Positions 12,369-25,562 of a stretch of DNA of 64,000 nucleotides are shown here, one piece after another. The notes beneath the pieces were generated by a model that was not told where the DNA came from, searched no databases, and was given only the letters and a program-made list of their open reading frames with translations. Source of the stretch: Epiperipatus broadwayi (lineage: Eukaryota; Onychophora; Udeonychophora; Euonychophora; Peripatidae); NCBI GenBank assembly GCA_028023455.1, contig JAQFVV010012477.1, forward strand, positions 1,855,501 to 1,919,500. Reading direction: 5' to 3'. The number at the start of each line of letters is the position of its first letter. Position 1 is the first letter of the stretch. The translations under genes were made by a program, and so were the position numbers.

Positions 12369-14310
12369 CTAAAGCACTGTTGGTTGTCCAAAATACACTG
12401 GTCGAAGGCTCCTAACATTACATGTCCCCTTCAGACCTACAGGTGTATTAATTGTATAAACATTTAATCCCACTTTCTTTTCAATCCTGTATGACTCTTC
12501 ATACAGATTCAAAAACTTCTTAAACTGATGTTCCTGTTGTACTAACATGGATGACCCATATGTTTGTTCACTAGAATCTGGAATCCAGTATTTGCTCTAT
12601 TATAAGTGCAGCTTCCATGTTGAGGATTCATACCACGATTATACCTCAGGTCCCTATGGTGACCTCCACTATCCCTATATGGTTCCCATCTTCTTAATTG
12701 ATATTAATTTCTAGTAATCCCCTGAGTGCAATCTATGTATCAGTTTCTTGGCCAATCATAATTTATATTAGAAAGCAAGTAACTAGGGTTGTCTCTTTTG
12801 GGCTTAGGTGGACTATAATAAGCATTCTCCCCAATCTCTAGTGTTCCTAAAATATCCACCACTTCCTCAACAGTATGTCAATCATCAAACACCAATGTCT
12901 GCTTGATATGACACAGATTTTGACACAAAATTTGCATAATTTTTGTCTCTGATAGAGATTCTAAATTTGGCAATCTGTTGCCTAAAAAACTGAGTGTAGC
13001 TTCTTTTTCTTTAAATTGGTGTTGACATATGAAGTCTTGCTTGTTCTCATTTCAAAAGTTGTTCATTATGGTCTGATGATAGTCGCCATAGGTTTGAGGC
13101 CTCTCCAATAAAGACTGCCACTATTCCTTTGCTGAAGCATAAAGATAATTTCTAGTTATTGCCAACTTTTTTTCTTCATATAACATGCTCAAGGTAAATA
13201 GTTCTAATATGCTCAAATAATCCATGGGATTCTTGTTGTACTCCTTTTGAAAACTTTAATGTTAATAAACCAGGAAGTATTGTGGTTAATACAATAACTA
13301 CCAATTACATGGAGTAGCAAGTCATGGGATCCCTTAGAATTTGACTAAGGTCATGATCAAGATCTCATTCATGTTTTGTGAATTTCTCAAGATTGCTTCA
13401 CCCATAGTGTAATTCCTGTCCTTAACAGCCTATTCAACCTTAATTTGGTCCATCTCTTAAGTCCTTAATATGGTCACTACTCACCTGCATAACTGACTTT
13501 ATTTCCTCAAATTTAACACACATACCCACGAATCCTTCCATATCTTACTTTTATATCTCTCGATAGTAACAATTTCATTGTTTTTTACATATTCCATAAC
13601 ATGTGTTAACTTTACATGAATCTCTTCCAGCCTAACATCCATTTTCTGGAAACAACATAACATTATTAACTGTGTCTATTTTTTCATCCATGTCTGACAG
13701 TTTGTCATCACTAACCTATTGGATCATCCCCTTACAATACTCTCTGTTCAACTATAGAAGTTCATCTCATTGGAACTTAACAGTGATTTAACTTTGGCTT
13801 TTACATTGGCATAAATATTCCTTAAAGAACATTTGGTTTCACATTTTAAAACTTGAAATTCACCCTATAAGACCTTATTGTCATCAACACTATGCTTTTG
13901 TAACTCCTGACAATTTTTATTGACTCTTTAAACTTTGCTACTATTCCTTGAGTTCTCTTCTTCATTTCCTCACTTTTCTCATCAAATCTTGCCTTCAAGG
14001 AAATAGCTTCAATCCTTGATTTTTCTCTAATGGCCAATGTTTGTTCCCTATATCCCTTTATCTCTTCAGAAAATTTGATTTCCAAGATTTACTATCTACT
14101 AGTGTCTTCAGTACTGAATTCAGAAGAGTTAGACTTCAATTCAACCTTCAACTCAGCATTTATTGTATTCATTTTATCAGAGTTAGCCTTCAATTCAGCA
14201 TTCATTTTATCAGTGTTGGCCTTCAATTTAGCATTCATATTGATAATCATGACCATTAAATCCTGCAAGACAATTCTAGCACCACCCAATATTTCATTAG
14301 TATTATCCAT
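12369..14310 (-). pseudogene. Ty3/gypsy-type gag pseudogene with coiled-coil N-terminus
   Basis: The minus strand carries a broken gag-like gene from an ATG at 14,310 (MDNTNEILGG) to a TAG at 12,369. The first ~70 residues hold repeats of the type KLKANTDKMNAELKANSDKM, predicted here as coiled coil. A second charged segment (13,846-14,085) follows. The middle part, with stops and frameshifts, includes RPQTYGDYHQTIMNNF and LPNLESLSETKIMQILCQNL. These align in order with the gag of the 51.5-58.6 kb element (PKTFGEYERAINKIFWSEEL). The structural protein would form the particle core. No protease or RT lies downstream: the LINE fragment begins there. It could be a truncated element or a stand-alone gag. 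Confidence in gag identity is moderate to good. Confidence 0.7.
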
Positions 14311-15350
14311 AGTTAGTTTTAAAACAACAATAATAATACACATGCAAAAAAAATCAAGATATATTTTAGGCAATAATTACATATGATTTAAGGCTTGTCA
14401 CCCCCCCCCCATGCCCATATCCTAAAATGCAAATCATCATCCAAGCAAAATATATACAAACTGATTCTAACTTCAAATTATACTCATCCCAAAGATCAAA
14501 AATCTCAATTTCAATGATGTCATAACATTCTCGGTTAATGTAAAATGCCATCTGACAATACAGTATTGATATGCATCCAAAGAAATTATTAGAGTGATAT
14601 TTTGAATCCTGTGAATCACTTACCCCCCCAAAAAAAAAATGTACCTTTATATAATAATAATAAGACAACTACATTCAAATAATGCTGAGATGGGAAGATT
14701 TCAATATTTAAAGTCAAGATGTCATGCTTTTCTATCAAGATATACTAAACATACAAAATGTCTATATGTGCTATATAAGCCTATATTTAAGTAAGTCAAA
14801 TACTTGGTAAGATAATTTCCTTCTTTAAGGAAATGATAATCATCTATTCATTTTGTAATTTTAATACAAACTCTAACCTATTATAGACCAACCCATGATT
14901 ATACTAATGAACTTTAATACAGATAAAAAATTTTTTTTATTAAAATCCTACACTATTATATAACATATGACCCTAATATCTATTAATTGTTCACATTTAG
15001 AGCCCCTTAGTTGTCGAGACCAACTGTAATGGATTGGAAATGTGCAATGGAAAATAAAATAGCCCAATCATTGAACATCAATTGTAATCGATTGGAATAT
15101 GATGCTAGACTCTTATTTAACATCTCCATAGATTTGGGCAGTAATTGTAATGGATTGCATCTATGCATGAAAAAATAATTCTAATTTAGCATGAGTAAAA
15201 TTTAGTCCAATTGATCGACAATTGTAATATTACCTACCTGACTAGCTGTATACAAAGTATGCATAGATACCAAACAGCGATGATAAGATACCTTAACATG
15301 ACTAGTGAGACTTGATTACTCACCAAAATATAAAATGAAAATAAAGGGAA
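14311..15350 (-). other. Possible 5' leader and LTR edge of the gag element
   Basis: This lies upstream of the minus-strand gag start. It holds a C10 run at 14,401-14,410 and an A9 run near 14,630. On the minus strand at 15,022-15,003 the sequence TGGTCTCGACAACTAAGGGG follows an ATTACAGT. That resembles an LTR ending in CA, two spacer bases, then a primer-binding site starting TGG. The next 200 bp contain three variants of AATTGTAATSGATTGGA (15,021, 15,069 and 15,136). No second LTR was found, so this is a suggestion only. Confidence 0.3.
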
Positions 15351-16008
15351 TTTTATTGAATCCAGATGGAGGATTATATGCAAAATAATATAGTAATTAG
15401 TTGTGGCTTATGCAAGTAATCATAAATTTGGATATTCACAAAACACAAAAATTATCATATAAATAAATTCTCAGTCTCAAGCATTGCATAATGACCTTTG
15501 CACTGAAAAAAGAAAATAAATAAATAAATTTTAAAAAAATCACAAAATCATTTTATATAAAATGAATGGTGTATTCTATATTTTGATTATGGTTTAATTT
15601 TCTTTTCAAATGGCACTGGTTATATTCAAACAATATACAATATTTGTTTCTTTTCTAAGTTTTCATTTTCCTTCAATATCATTCACATTCATAATGTTTA
15701 CTAACACTCTACATGGAATGGCATTTGTATCTGAATAAGAATCATTTACTGTTTAACATGAAGAGAAATGCAATAACAGAAAAATAATGAAGATCATAAT
15801 AGTTTCTTAAAATAACAGTTCAAAATCATAGTTACATTCTTTAAGGTTAGATCACTTAACTTTTACACAAAATTATCAATATTCTCTTCATACTCTCTTG
15901 AAACTGCCAATACTAACTCCTTAGATTTATTATCTACAATATGACTTCTATTATGACCCAAAAGACTTAATATCTTCTATCATATCATCACTAATCCTGA
16001 GAATTTAA
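15351..16008. other. AT-rich non-coding DNA
   Basis: No gene or structured repeat was recognised. Confidence 0.5.
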
Positions 16009-16202
16009 TAAGTGTTTATTATTATAAATTTATTATAACGCACATTGATTACGTAAGTAATATTTACTGAGGCTATAACCTCGATAATATGCGTGTAAAA
16101 TGCGATAGTAGGGACCAACACCTGTAGAGGTCCCTACTATCACATTTTACACGCATATTATCGAGGTTATAGCCTCAGTAAATATTACTTAAGTGTTTAT
16201 TA
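16009..16202. repeat. Near-perfect hairpin element, 62-bp arms
   Basis: Arms at 16,055-16,116 and 16,129-16,190 are complementary at 61 of 62 positions, separated by a 12-base loop. The stem includes GCGTGTAAAATGCGATAGTA on the left arm. The unit is enclosed by direct copies of TAAGTGTTTATTA (16,009-16,021 and 16,190-16,202), which look like a target-site duplication, although the left side has about 33 extra bases before the arm. It could be a recently inserted MITE or a small RNA hairpin precursor. Confidence 0.85.
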
Positions 16203-18555
16203 CTAGATTACACAACTCCCAATATATTAAACTTACTCCTAATCTCACATATTTAGAAATATGAACAAGTAACATATATAAGATGTCTAGCTATTGATCT
16301 ACCTTACCAAGGTATCTTATGATGAAGTTATGAATGATTTACTGAAGGAGAATATAGAATATTAAATACTAATATTAAATATTAAACACTAATACTATGT
16401 GTATATTTATAAGTGGTTCCCACGAGAAGAAATGACAATAAATTTAATTTCAAGCATTCATTGTATATTACATATATAGTTTACATATACAATGCATGTA
16501 AATTAAAACAACAACAGAGTTTTTAATGACAAATTATATCTATCATATTATTATTTATGATGATGTATCAAAATTTAAAACTAGTTTACTTATATAATGT
16601 ATGTATATAATGTATATGAATTCAAATAACAATAGAAAATTTTAGTAATAAATGATATCTAGCATATTGCTATTTATATTGATAAGTTAAAATCAATTTA
16701 CTTATATAATATATGTATATAATGTATATGAATTTAAATAAAAACAGAAAATTTTAATAATAAATGATATCTATCATAAAATTATTAATATTTATAAGTA
16801 AAATAAAAAATCAATAGTATACATAGAAAAAGTATGTTCAAATAGTTACCATTTAATATCTCTATTTTTTTTATTTTAAAAATCGACAATTATTTGATGC
16901 ATCTTTATTCATTCTAGCATATATTGAACTGATATGTATGATAATTTTAAATGCCAAACACATGAAGTCGAGAACCACTTCCAGTTGATTTTTTCAAAGT
17001 GTTTCTTTATCCTACTTAGGCTGAGATGGACTCAATTGGATGTGATATTATAATTTCAAATATTTAGGTAATCCTTATGTTGATTTACTGGATAAAATAG
17101 CTACTCATTTTCAGTTGATTTCCATTCAAATACATGCTTGTTAATAATTTGACTCCCAATAAATGGTAATTATTGGGCAGGATAAAGCAGAGAAAACCAA
17201 ATCCCCTAGACTGCAGCTTCCTGTTTTCTTTGCCATTTTTTAATGAAATTTAACCAAATAGAATTGTGTGAATATGCCAAAAAAATAAATATATTAACAG
17301 CAGCAAAGTTTGTTTCTTTCTCTTAATGGTGATGATCAATAATCCTGTGACAATAGTGTTTAGCTTAGTCCCTCATGCCCTACTGATGTCAATCCTATTG
17401 TTACAACAATTGTGATCTTCCAATATTAAAGTTTCACACAAAAAAAGAAATACATACAAACATATGCTTTATAGTTAAAATATAAATAAATAATAAAATT
17501 ACATTGCAAATAATTTCAAAAATAAATGCACAATATAACACATTTAGTAATTCATATGCCAATATTTTAAACATTGATATTACCAAATGCAAATATTTTA
17601 GATACAAACTAAATCCACACACACACATATATTTTTCTTTTATATCTCCACTGCCACTTTCAAATCCCAAAACCATAAATAAATGCTTATAGCAAAAAAA
17701 AAATTGAAATAAATAATGAACAATAACAACAACAACAATTTATATATATAAATAAACTCCCATATCGGAGTCAAACCGAAAAAAAAAAAAGTAATGTGAC
17801 AACAATAACACTTTGATTGAAAGGGTGGGTCTTTCCAATCTTTATAATATATATATATATCATATTAGTGAATTACTTTAGTCTATTAGATTTTCTGTAA
17901 ATTAATTTTTAGAAAAGATATTCATGAATTGATAATCTTTAATACTAATAAGTAGGTGAATGTAAACCATGGATTCAGCTAACATAATTGATATATGTTT
18001 TATTTGATTAATAATAATTGTTCAGTACATTAGATTTATCTGACCCAAACAAATTTGATTGGGATTTATATCTTCAATAATAGTCATTAGACAATCAAAA
18101 ATGTCTTATCTGGATTTGAATTTTAGATTACATACACTGGTAAACATTGAATATAAACATGATTGTATTAAGAATTTTAATTTAGTGTTGAACATTATTT
18201 TAATTACCAAATTAAGAATTCTAATGTAATTATGAGAATAAAAACACTTATGATATATGAAATGGTATAAAATAACATCTTTTGAGTAGAATATTATCAC
18301 TAATCGATAATTGATTTCCTAATGCCCTCAAAAGATTTAATTTAATGGTAGAGTAGCAAATTATGGATCTCAAAATTTCCAAATTATAACTTTTATCATG
18401 AGATTTCTGGAACTCAATTTTATTTTGAATTCCTGAGTAATACATCATATTATTATTTTTATTCAGTCTCTATGAATCTCACTTGCACTAAGAATTAAAA
18501 TGTAATCACTAGTTGTGATGCATTTTTGGAACACTTATGCATATATATATATATA
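16203..18555. other. AT-rich non-coding DNA with local tandem similarity
   Basis: At 16,480-16,800 three diverged copies of a ~110-bp unit occur; each contains TATATAATGTATATGAATT and a later AATGATATCTA-like stretch. Otherwise there is no gene. Frames at 17,434, 17,504, 18,106 and 18,248 look like chance frames. Confidence 0.5.
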
Positions 18556-19650
18556 TTCATTAGAGGGAGCTAGCCACTAGCTTCAATCAAGCTTTAATTT
18601 ATAAGTGCCAAAAGAGAAAGAACTCAAAATCTCTATCAGAATATCCTTATCCCCAGACCAATTGATTTCGAGTTTATGGCTCACCTCAGTGGGAAGCTAA
18701 TGCTCCAGACACTAGATCCAAAATACCAACTCAAAAATCAGCAGTTATCTAATACGTTACTATCAATTTGAAAACCTGAATTTTTCAGACATGTAAATGT
18801 CCTCAAATCCAGCTGTACAAACCAGATAGCTATATGGTCTGAACTCACTTCAGTTTCACCATACATTAATAGCCTCAGCAATATAACAATGCAAAAACCT
18901 TCAAGGGTACACTTATAATAATTAATAAATCAAGACACAAATTGTGTAACTTGTTTTTAAGTAATGTATTAGATAAGTGCTGAATTATGAGTTAGTATTT
19001 TGGATCTAGTGTCTATAGTCCCAGCTCCCCACTGAGATGAGCCATAAGCGTGAAAACAATTGGTATGGGGATAAGGACATTCTGATAGAGATTTTGAATT
19101 CTTTCTCAAAAAGTACTTATAAATTAAAGCTTGATTGGAGCTAGTGATAAGCTCCCTCTAGTGAACATTTTAATGCAATCTTAAAAGCAAGTTACACAAT
19201 TTGTGTCTTGTTTTATTAATTATTATAAGTGTACCCTTGAAGGCTTTTGTGATGTTATATTGCTGAGGATATTAATATATGGTGAAACTGAACTGAGTTT
19301 AGACCCTTATAGCTATCTGGTTTGTACAGCTGGATTTGAAAACATTTATGTGTCTGAAAAATTCAGGTTTTCACATTGATAGTAACATATTAGATAAATG
19401 CTGACTTTTGAGTTGGCATTTTGGATCTAGTGTCTGGAATACTAGCTCCCACTGAGGTGAGCCATAAGCTTGAAAACAATTGGGCTGGGGATAAGGACAT
19501 TCTGATAGAGACTTTGAATTTTTTCTCTTTTAGCACATATAAATTAAAGCTTGATTTGAGCTAGTGGTAAGCTCTCTCTAGTGAACATTTTAATACAAGC
19601 TTAAAAGCAAGTTACACAATTTGTGTCTTGTTTTATTAATTATATATATA
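18556..19650. repeat. Foldback element with three arms (copy 2)
   Basis: The left arm 18,556-18,953 is inverted relative to 19,189-19,586. A third, shorter forward arm (18,965-19,166) sits between them and duplicates the outer part of the right arm. Outer ends carry TAGAGGGAGCTAG or its complement. The arms share the CTCAGTG and TAGATC modules with copy 1. It starts directly after a TA microsatellite (18,541-18,556). The extra arm suggests partial duplication or gene conversion between arms. Confidence 0.85.
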
Positions 19651-19819
19651 TCATTTTAAACCATATATTTAAATATTAAGATATCCATCAAAATTAAAGT
19701 GGAAATAATAAAATATTGGTTTGTAAATAATAGGTTCTTAAATTATTTTGATTACCATTCCTCTTGCTTGCTTAATCATGTCATCCACACATACAACCAG
19801 ATACAAATATATATATATA

Positions 19820-20120
19820 ATAAAATCAAGCCATATGTCACATGACTTATGTAGCTTGCATTTACAAATATGTAAAATAAAGAGCATGTTAATAGCTCTA
19901 AACTAGCTTTTTATGATAAATATTACAAGAAAATACATTCAAATCATCTTTATTTAGGATTGTCTCTATTCCCAGACATCAATTCTAGCTCTTCACTGAA
20001 GAGAGACCATAGCTCGAAAACAGTTTGAGTATGGGGATAAGATGGTTTGAATACCTTCTCTCATAGCATTTATCATAAAAAAGCTTGTTTAGAACTATTA
20101 GCATGCCCTTTATTATATAT
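19820..20120. repeat. Short foldback element (copy 3)
   Basis: Arms at 19,876-19,960 and about 20,030-20,114 are inverted relative to each other (ends AATAAAGAGCATGTTAATAG and its diverged complement). Sequence between the arms includes the family module CTCTTCACTGAAGAGAGACC. It is much shorter than copies 1 and 2. A plus-strand open frame starting at 20,085 overlaps its end and is not considered a gene. Confidence 0.75.
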
Positions 20121-22380
20121 ATCCAACTTAAGAATCTCATTCTATATTCAATTTCTTCTCCATTTCAAACAATCAATATACATGATCATATACATGTGAA
20201 AATTATAAATAATCCCCAATATACATATTTCATGCAGGACCAGCATTCATCAGTTGAGCCTGATCATAATTTGCCACACACATATATAATCAGTATAACT
20301 AATAAATAAAATTTAACTATATATAAATTAGACTCAGTACATATTGCTAGCTGAAAATTCAAATATAAAATGTCAAATCACCCTCACCCACTTTTTGGTC
20401 ATGTTGATTAAAATGTGATTTTACCTTTACTCACAAGGTAGCATAGCTGAAATAACATGATTTTTATTTTGTCGAGGAGGGATAATTTGACATCATATAT
20501 ATGAAAATTGTACAGATGTAAAAGTGTATAGATTTATGGTATGTATATGTATTTCAATTCTAATTCCACATTTTAATCAACATTTTATATAAGAGAATAA
20601 AGTATTAATAAATTACTTTAATTATGATTTATGCAATGATATAAAAAGTTATTGAATAATTTTCAAACATATCCTGAAATCCTGATCTTGGATCTCTATT
20701 ACTAAGAAAGACAAATATTACCAAACAATTATCTCTTTATAACCAATTATATTAGGATCAAACAAGTTATGTCCTGTACTAGCTTCATTGGTAATTAGGT
20801 TATACGAAATACATTTGTCGAAAGCCACATTCCTGTATGAAAGAATATATACAATTAAGTTACTATTCTCATATCATAATATCCTAAATTCTTCACATAT
20901 AATATACTAGCATAGTTTTCAACCTATAGCCTAAAGATGCTCAGGAACACAGATAAGTTATTTAATTATATGTGCAATACAATTGAAACAAGACTTAATT
21001 GAGAATATTATGGATTGGAAATTTAGTCTTAGCTAATCAAAATAAATAATTTATTGAAACAGATTGATTAATAAATCTACAGAAATTGTATCCATAATTA
21101 TACACATATAAAAATGTAAAAGTAAATCCTTGATTTACTTTTACATAATGTAAAAGTAAATCCCTGATTTGGTTTGTCAAAAGAAAAAAAAAACATTACA
21201 TTAGCATCCTTTTTTTAAATAAAGAAGAAAACCCATAAACTTTAAAGGTGGCTATGGATATTACTAACAAATATAAGTAACTTGACTATCCTTATTACTA
21301 CATAAATATGAAAGATTGTTTATTACTTAATAACTTAACAAATATTGCATCAACCTTAATGAATGTTGCATGATTTTTTTTTCTTTCTTGAAGAATTACA
21401 TGGGCTATGGATTGTTGCTTTGTGTTACTTATTAGTTTTAAAAATTGCAATATAAAAGTGTTTTGAAATCATAATGACTTTTTAATACTTTCATAAAAAC
21501 ACAAAAAGAAAACAACGAATTTAAAGATTCAGGTGGAACTCTTTTTAAACAGTTTCAAAGTATGTTGAGTTTTGTCTTTTGAAATACGTAATAGACAAAT
21601 AGAAAGAACTATAATTTCTGTACAATCTGAAATAAAATTTTAATATGTAAATATATTTTATATTAATTAAATTTCATTTGGCCCATACATTTAATTTTTC
21701 ACTTGTATGTGGATTATAAAAATATTATAATTTTAAAATTTTAATGGGATTTTAGAAATTAGTTTATTGCATGAGAAATATATTTCAACTGAAATTCTAA
21801 AAAATTATTGAATTCAGTTGTATAACTGATTGCTGTTAATAACTCAAAGAATATTATTTTTTTATATTCTATTGGCACAAGCAAAATTAATGTACAATTA
21901 GTCATAAATAAATGTGCACTTCCAATAAAATATATTATAAATTATATTAATTCACAAATAAATAATAATAATAAAAATTATTATATATATATAATAAATA
22001 AAAAATAGGCAAGCTTTTTGTCCAAGTATCTTTCTAACATTATAGTAGAATTTAAATATTTTACTCCATTCTCTAATTTCATTCCAAATTTGATTACTTT
22101 TGTATTCCTGAAATATATACTTCTACACTTCTGGACTAGAACAACTTTTGAACAAAAGAAATAATTATCTTTTAGAACATAAGATCAGACTAGATTTGAA
22201 ATTATCTTTATTTTCAGAAAATTACTTTGTATTAACTCTGAAACATAACATAGTAACTTTTTATAGTTTAGAGTTTACATTTTATAAATTTAAAATGAGC
22301 ACATTTTGGTGAAATTCATTTTAAAAAATATGCATCATAGTCAGAATAAAGCACAATAATATTTTCTACCTGTATATATT
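20121..22380. other. AT-rich non-coding DNA
   Basis: A near-direct repeat at 21,118-21,170 (two copies of TGTAAAAGTAAATCC) with a short inverted piece between is the only structure seen. No gene is supported. Confidence 0.5.
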
Positions 22381-22600
22381 GTACCAGACAGCCAAAGTAG
22401 AATAAATATCACTGGAAGATGTCACCATGTTTCTTTTAGCCTTGAAAATTTATTTTTGTGATCACATATTAACTAATGGTGACTATAACTATTTTTTAAC
22501 TTAAGTGTAAATTACTTCCAATTAATCAGGGAGAGAAAGAGATTCTTATCCAAATAAACAATTGAAAGACAGACAATAGAAAACAAATGTCAGACAATTT
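22381..22600 (+). repeat. Dispersed repeat, pair with 36.2 kb
   Basis: After a TA-rich stretch both loci begin GTACCAGACA. About 140 bp later they share a GGGAGAGAAA block followed by an AACAATTGAAAGACAGACA-like block. Similarity in the middle is weak. Element type is unknown. Confidence 0.5.
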
Positions 22601-22762
22601 TAACTTTTAATAACAATGTTTGTTAAAGTAATGAACCAAAAGTTAATAAAAGAAAAACGAGTAATAAGTTTGATGCCAACAATATTGCCACACCTATGTT
22701 GACTTTAAGTATACACAGGAGAAGGATGGTAAGAATACAGGCTGAATATGTAATATTTAAAT

Positions 22763-22928
22763 ACAAGTATATTATCTATACTGAACTTAATGTAATTAGA
22801 AGGGATTTGAACTCAGACTTTCAAGATCCCACAGCTATCCTCTCTATCTTATACAACTGAAACACATGAAAGTCTGAATTGAAGGCACTTCTAATTACAT
22901 TCAAGTTCAGTATAGATAATATGCTTGT
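22763..22928. repeat. Inverted repeat, ~65-bp arms
   Basis: Arms 22,763-22,827 and 22,864-22,928 are complementary with a few mismatches. The outer part contains TATCTATACTGAACTT. The arm holds GGGATTTGAACTCAGAC, which read on the minus strand looks like a tRNA B box. No gene overlaps it. Confidence 0.8.
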
Positions 22929-23223
22929 AAATATAAAGGTCACACTATTAATTTTGATGAGGCTAAAATTGTCATCTTTAAGAGAAATGTGATAAGAAAA
23001 AAATAAAGAATCTTTATTTTTAAAAATTTATGATTGTGATGCAATTAATTTAGTTTAAATATGTTATTTTATAATTCTTTACACTTGAGAAATCTGCATG
23101 CAGCAGTGAAACCATTGGTTGTGTTTTAGAGTTTAATTTTTAACTAGTCTGTTTGAGTTGTGAATTTGGGGTAATTGTGATAAAACACACACGCTTATGT
23201 AAAATTCAAATAGGAATGATTAC

Positions 23224-24198
23224 ATGAATAAAGCCTTGCTTCTTTTAAATGATAAAAAATTTTATGAACCTACAACACAGGTTATTGTTAATAAATTATT
23301 TAGAGGTGTGCTTTCCAGCCTGAAGAACATAAGAGTATGGGGTCTACTTGATAGAGATCCATATAATTTTTATTACCAAACTCAAATAAACCCAGTAAGT
23401 TTTACATTTTACCGAAGATTCATGAACCTGGTTGTCCTAATATACCTATAGTAGCAAGAATTTTGTCCTACTGAGAAAATGTCAGCATATGTAGATAGTC
23501 TTATACATGATATTCCTCCATCATTTGAATCTTATGTTAGGGATACGACCCATTTTCTTTCTATTCTAGAAAATGTCAAATCTCTACCACCGAGAGAATG
23601 TTTTTTGGTGATGTTAGACATTACATCATTATATACTAATATACCTCATGAAGATAGAATTAGAGCTATTGAATCTGTTTTAAAAAACAAAGAATATGTT
23701 CAGCACAAAATTATGACTGTTATTAAATTAGTGAATTTAATCTTAAAGAATTTTTTTTTTGCTTTTAACTCTACATATTATTTACTAAAGCAAGGTACTG
23801 CAATGGGAACAAAAATGGCACCAAATTATGCAAACATTTTTATGACTCAATTAGAGTGCTCTATACTTGAGAAGACTAGCCTTAAACCTCATACTTGACT
23901 AAGATATGTGGATGATGTCTTTATGATCTGGCCATACAATGAAGAAGAACTTCATATATTTTTTGATTATCTAAATAATTTTGATAAGAATATACAATTT
24001 TCAATGAATTTTTATATATTAAATACAGTGAGATTTACACAAATTCAAAGTTATTTTATTCAAAGTTTTAAAATTATTAATAAATTTTGTTGGTTTGCCT
24101 GTAAACTATTGACAAGATACTATAGCACAATACATACTTTTATTTTTGAAAGAATACAGACATCAAACTTAATTTATTATATATATTGTGACCTTTAA
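23224..24198 (+). pseudogene. Penelope-like element reverse transcriptase (broken)
   Basis: The plus-strand frames encode an RT of the Penelope-like group. Seen in order are a degraded N-terminal part (LLNDKKFYEPTT), CPTEKMSAYVD, SYVRDTTHFL, the catalytic-A region LDITSLYTNIPHE near 23,620, QGTAMGTKMAPNYANIF near 23,790, and the catalytic-C motif LRYVDDVFMIW near 23,900. The DTTHFL and SLYTNIP signatures are typical of this family. A stop lies between the 23,479 frame and the 23,908 frame just before YVDD, in the same reading frame. Another stop and a shift lie near 23,450. The C-terminal GIY-YIG endonuclease is not visible. The element is inactive, though both RT aspartate motifs remain. The sequence after about 24,200 is AT-rich. 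Confidence 0.9.
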
Positions 24199-25562
24199 CT
24201 TTTCCCAGAAGCCAAATGCCAGGGCATGTCTTATGCCAAAATGAGTAAAATAAAATTATATTATTTTAAGTTTATAGTAAATAGATTTTGTTAGTGCCTT
24301 ATAATGCTATGACTCTGCAAAAAAAGTTACTATATCAGTATATTTGTAAAATGTATAGCTGTGAAGTAATTCTGGCAGCTTGATCTATAATAGTTTTAGT
24401 CTTAAATAGTGCTTATCATGCCAAAGTACTTAAATCTATAATAGGTGGTAGCTTAAAATAATTATTAATGTACTTTCAAAGTTGTAGTCAAAATTTGACC
24501 ACTAAATTGTTTTAAAAAGTTAATAATAATTTTGTAATTAAAAAGAAGTTAAAACCCCAAATATGTTTAAGCTTTCTGATAATTAAATTAAATTCATAAT
24601 GTTCTAATTTGATCTTAATTTTAACATTAAACATTATATTTAAGTATTTTAAATGATTGAATAAAGCTAATGATAGTAACTAAAGATAGGATTTAAAATA
24701 GTAGATAAATGATTGCTTGAATGAATGAGTAAATGTAATATTTAATTCTAACATTTATTTATTTTAAAGTATTATTAGTGTCTAATTTTAAAAAGACAAT
24801 ATAAAATTATATTCTGAGACACTTTTATTGGTTAAAATTAATTGTAAATATAATGTGTTAAATATTATAGATAACATCTTCATTTTAAAATATTACAAAT
24901 ATGTAATATATTTTATTTTCTTATAATGTTTAAATTTGTAAATAATTATTGTAACAATTAATATTTAATTTTATTATCTAGAAAGGGATTAATTTATTTT
25001 TAAAAGCTGGATATTAAATAAATTATTGTTAGCAACAATCCATAATTTCTGTAAGATATGCATTTAAACCAATGAGGGAAGAAGTGTAGATTAAAATGTC
25101 AATAATAAATGTTATGTAGTGATCACATGACCCAAGTTATTAATAAGTAAAATTAATACCTGCACACACACTCTGTTCACTCTATTTGTTCCACTCAACT
25201 CACTCTTGTAATCATTTTTATTCATTGTGTGTGTGTTTTTAAAACATCAATTTTAATTAACAAGTAAAATTTTATCTAAACTTATTATTATGTTAGTTTT
25301 AACGTAATATATAACTAAAATTTAAATTATTTAGGCACAATGTATGAATAGGGCTTTAAGAATAAGGAACCTCCATTGCAGCCTGCTTTATTGGTTACAA
25401 TGTTTAAAATTTTAACATTTGAAATTTACACCATTGGAAATTTTAAGAGACATTATTATTGTGATTATGATTACATACCTACTATTATAATTTCAAGCCA
25501 TATGTCAATGTCTATTACTATTTGTGTTTGCTGTAAAATATTTGAAATTATCATCAACAATA
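24199..25562. other. AT-rich non-coding DNA
   Basis: No gene is supported. The plus frame at 25,376 overlaps a repeat boundary and lacks family features. Confidence 0.5.

Noticed and set aside
14401-14410. C10 run as a possible element terminus
   Set aside because: No matching end or duplication nearby; it may be simple slippage.
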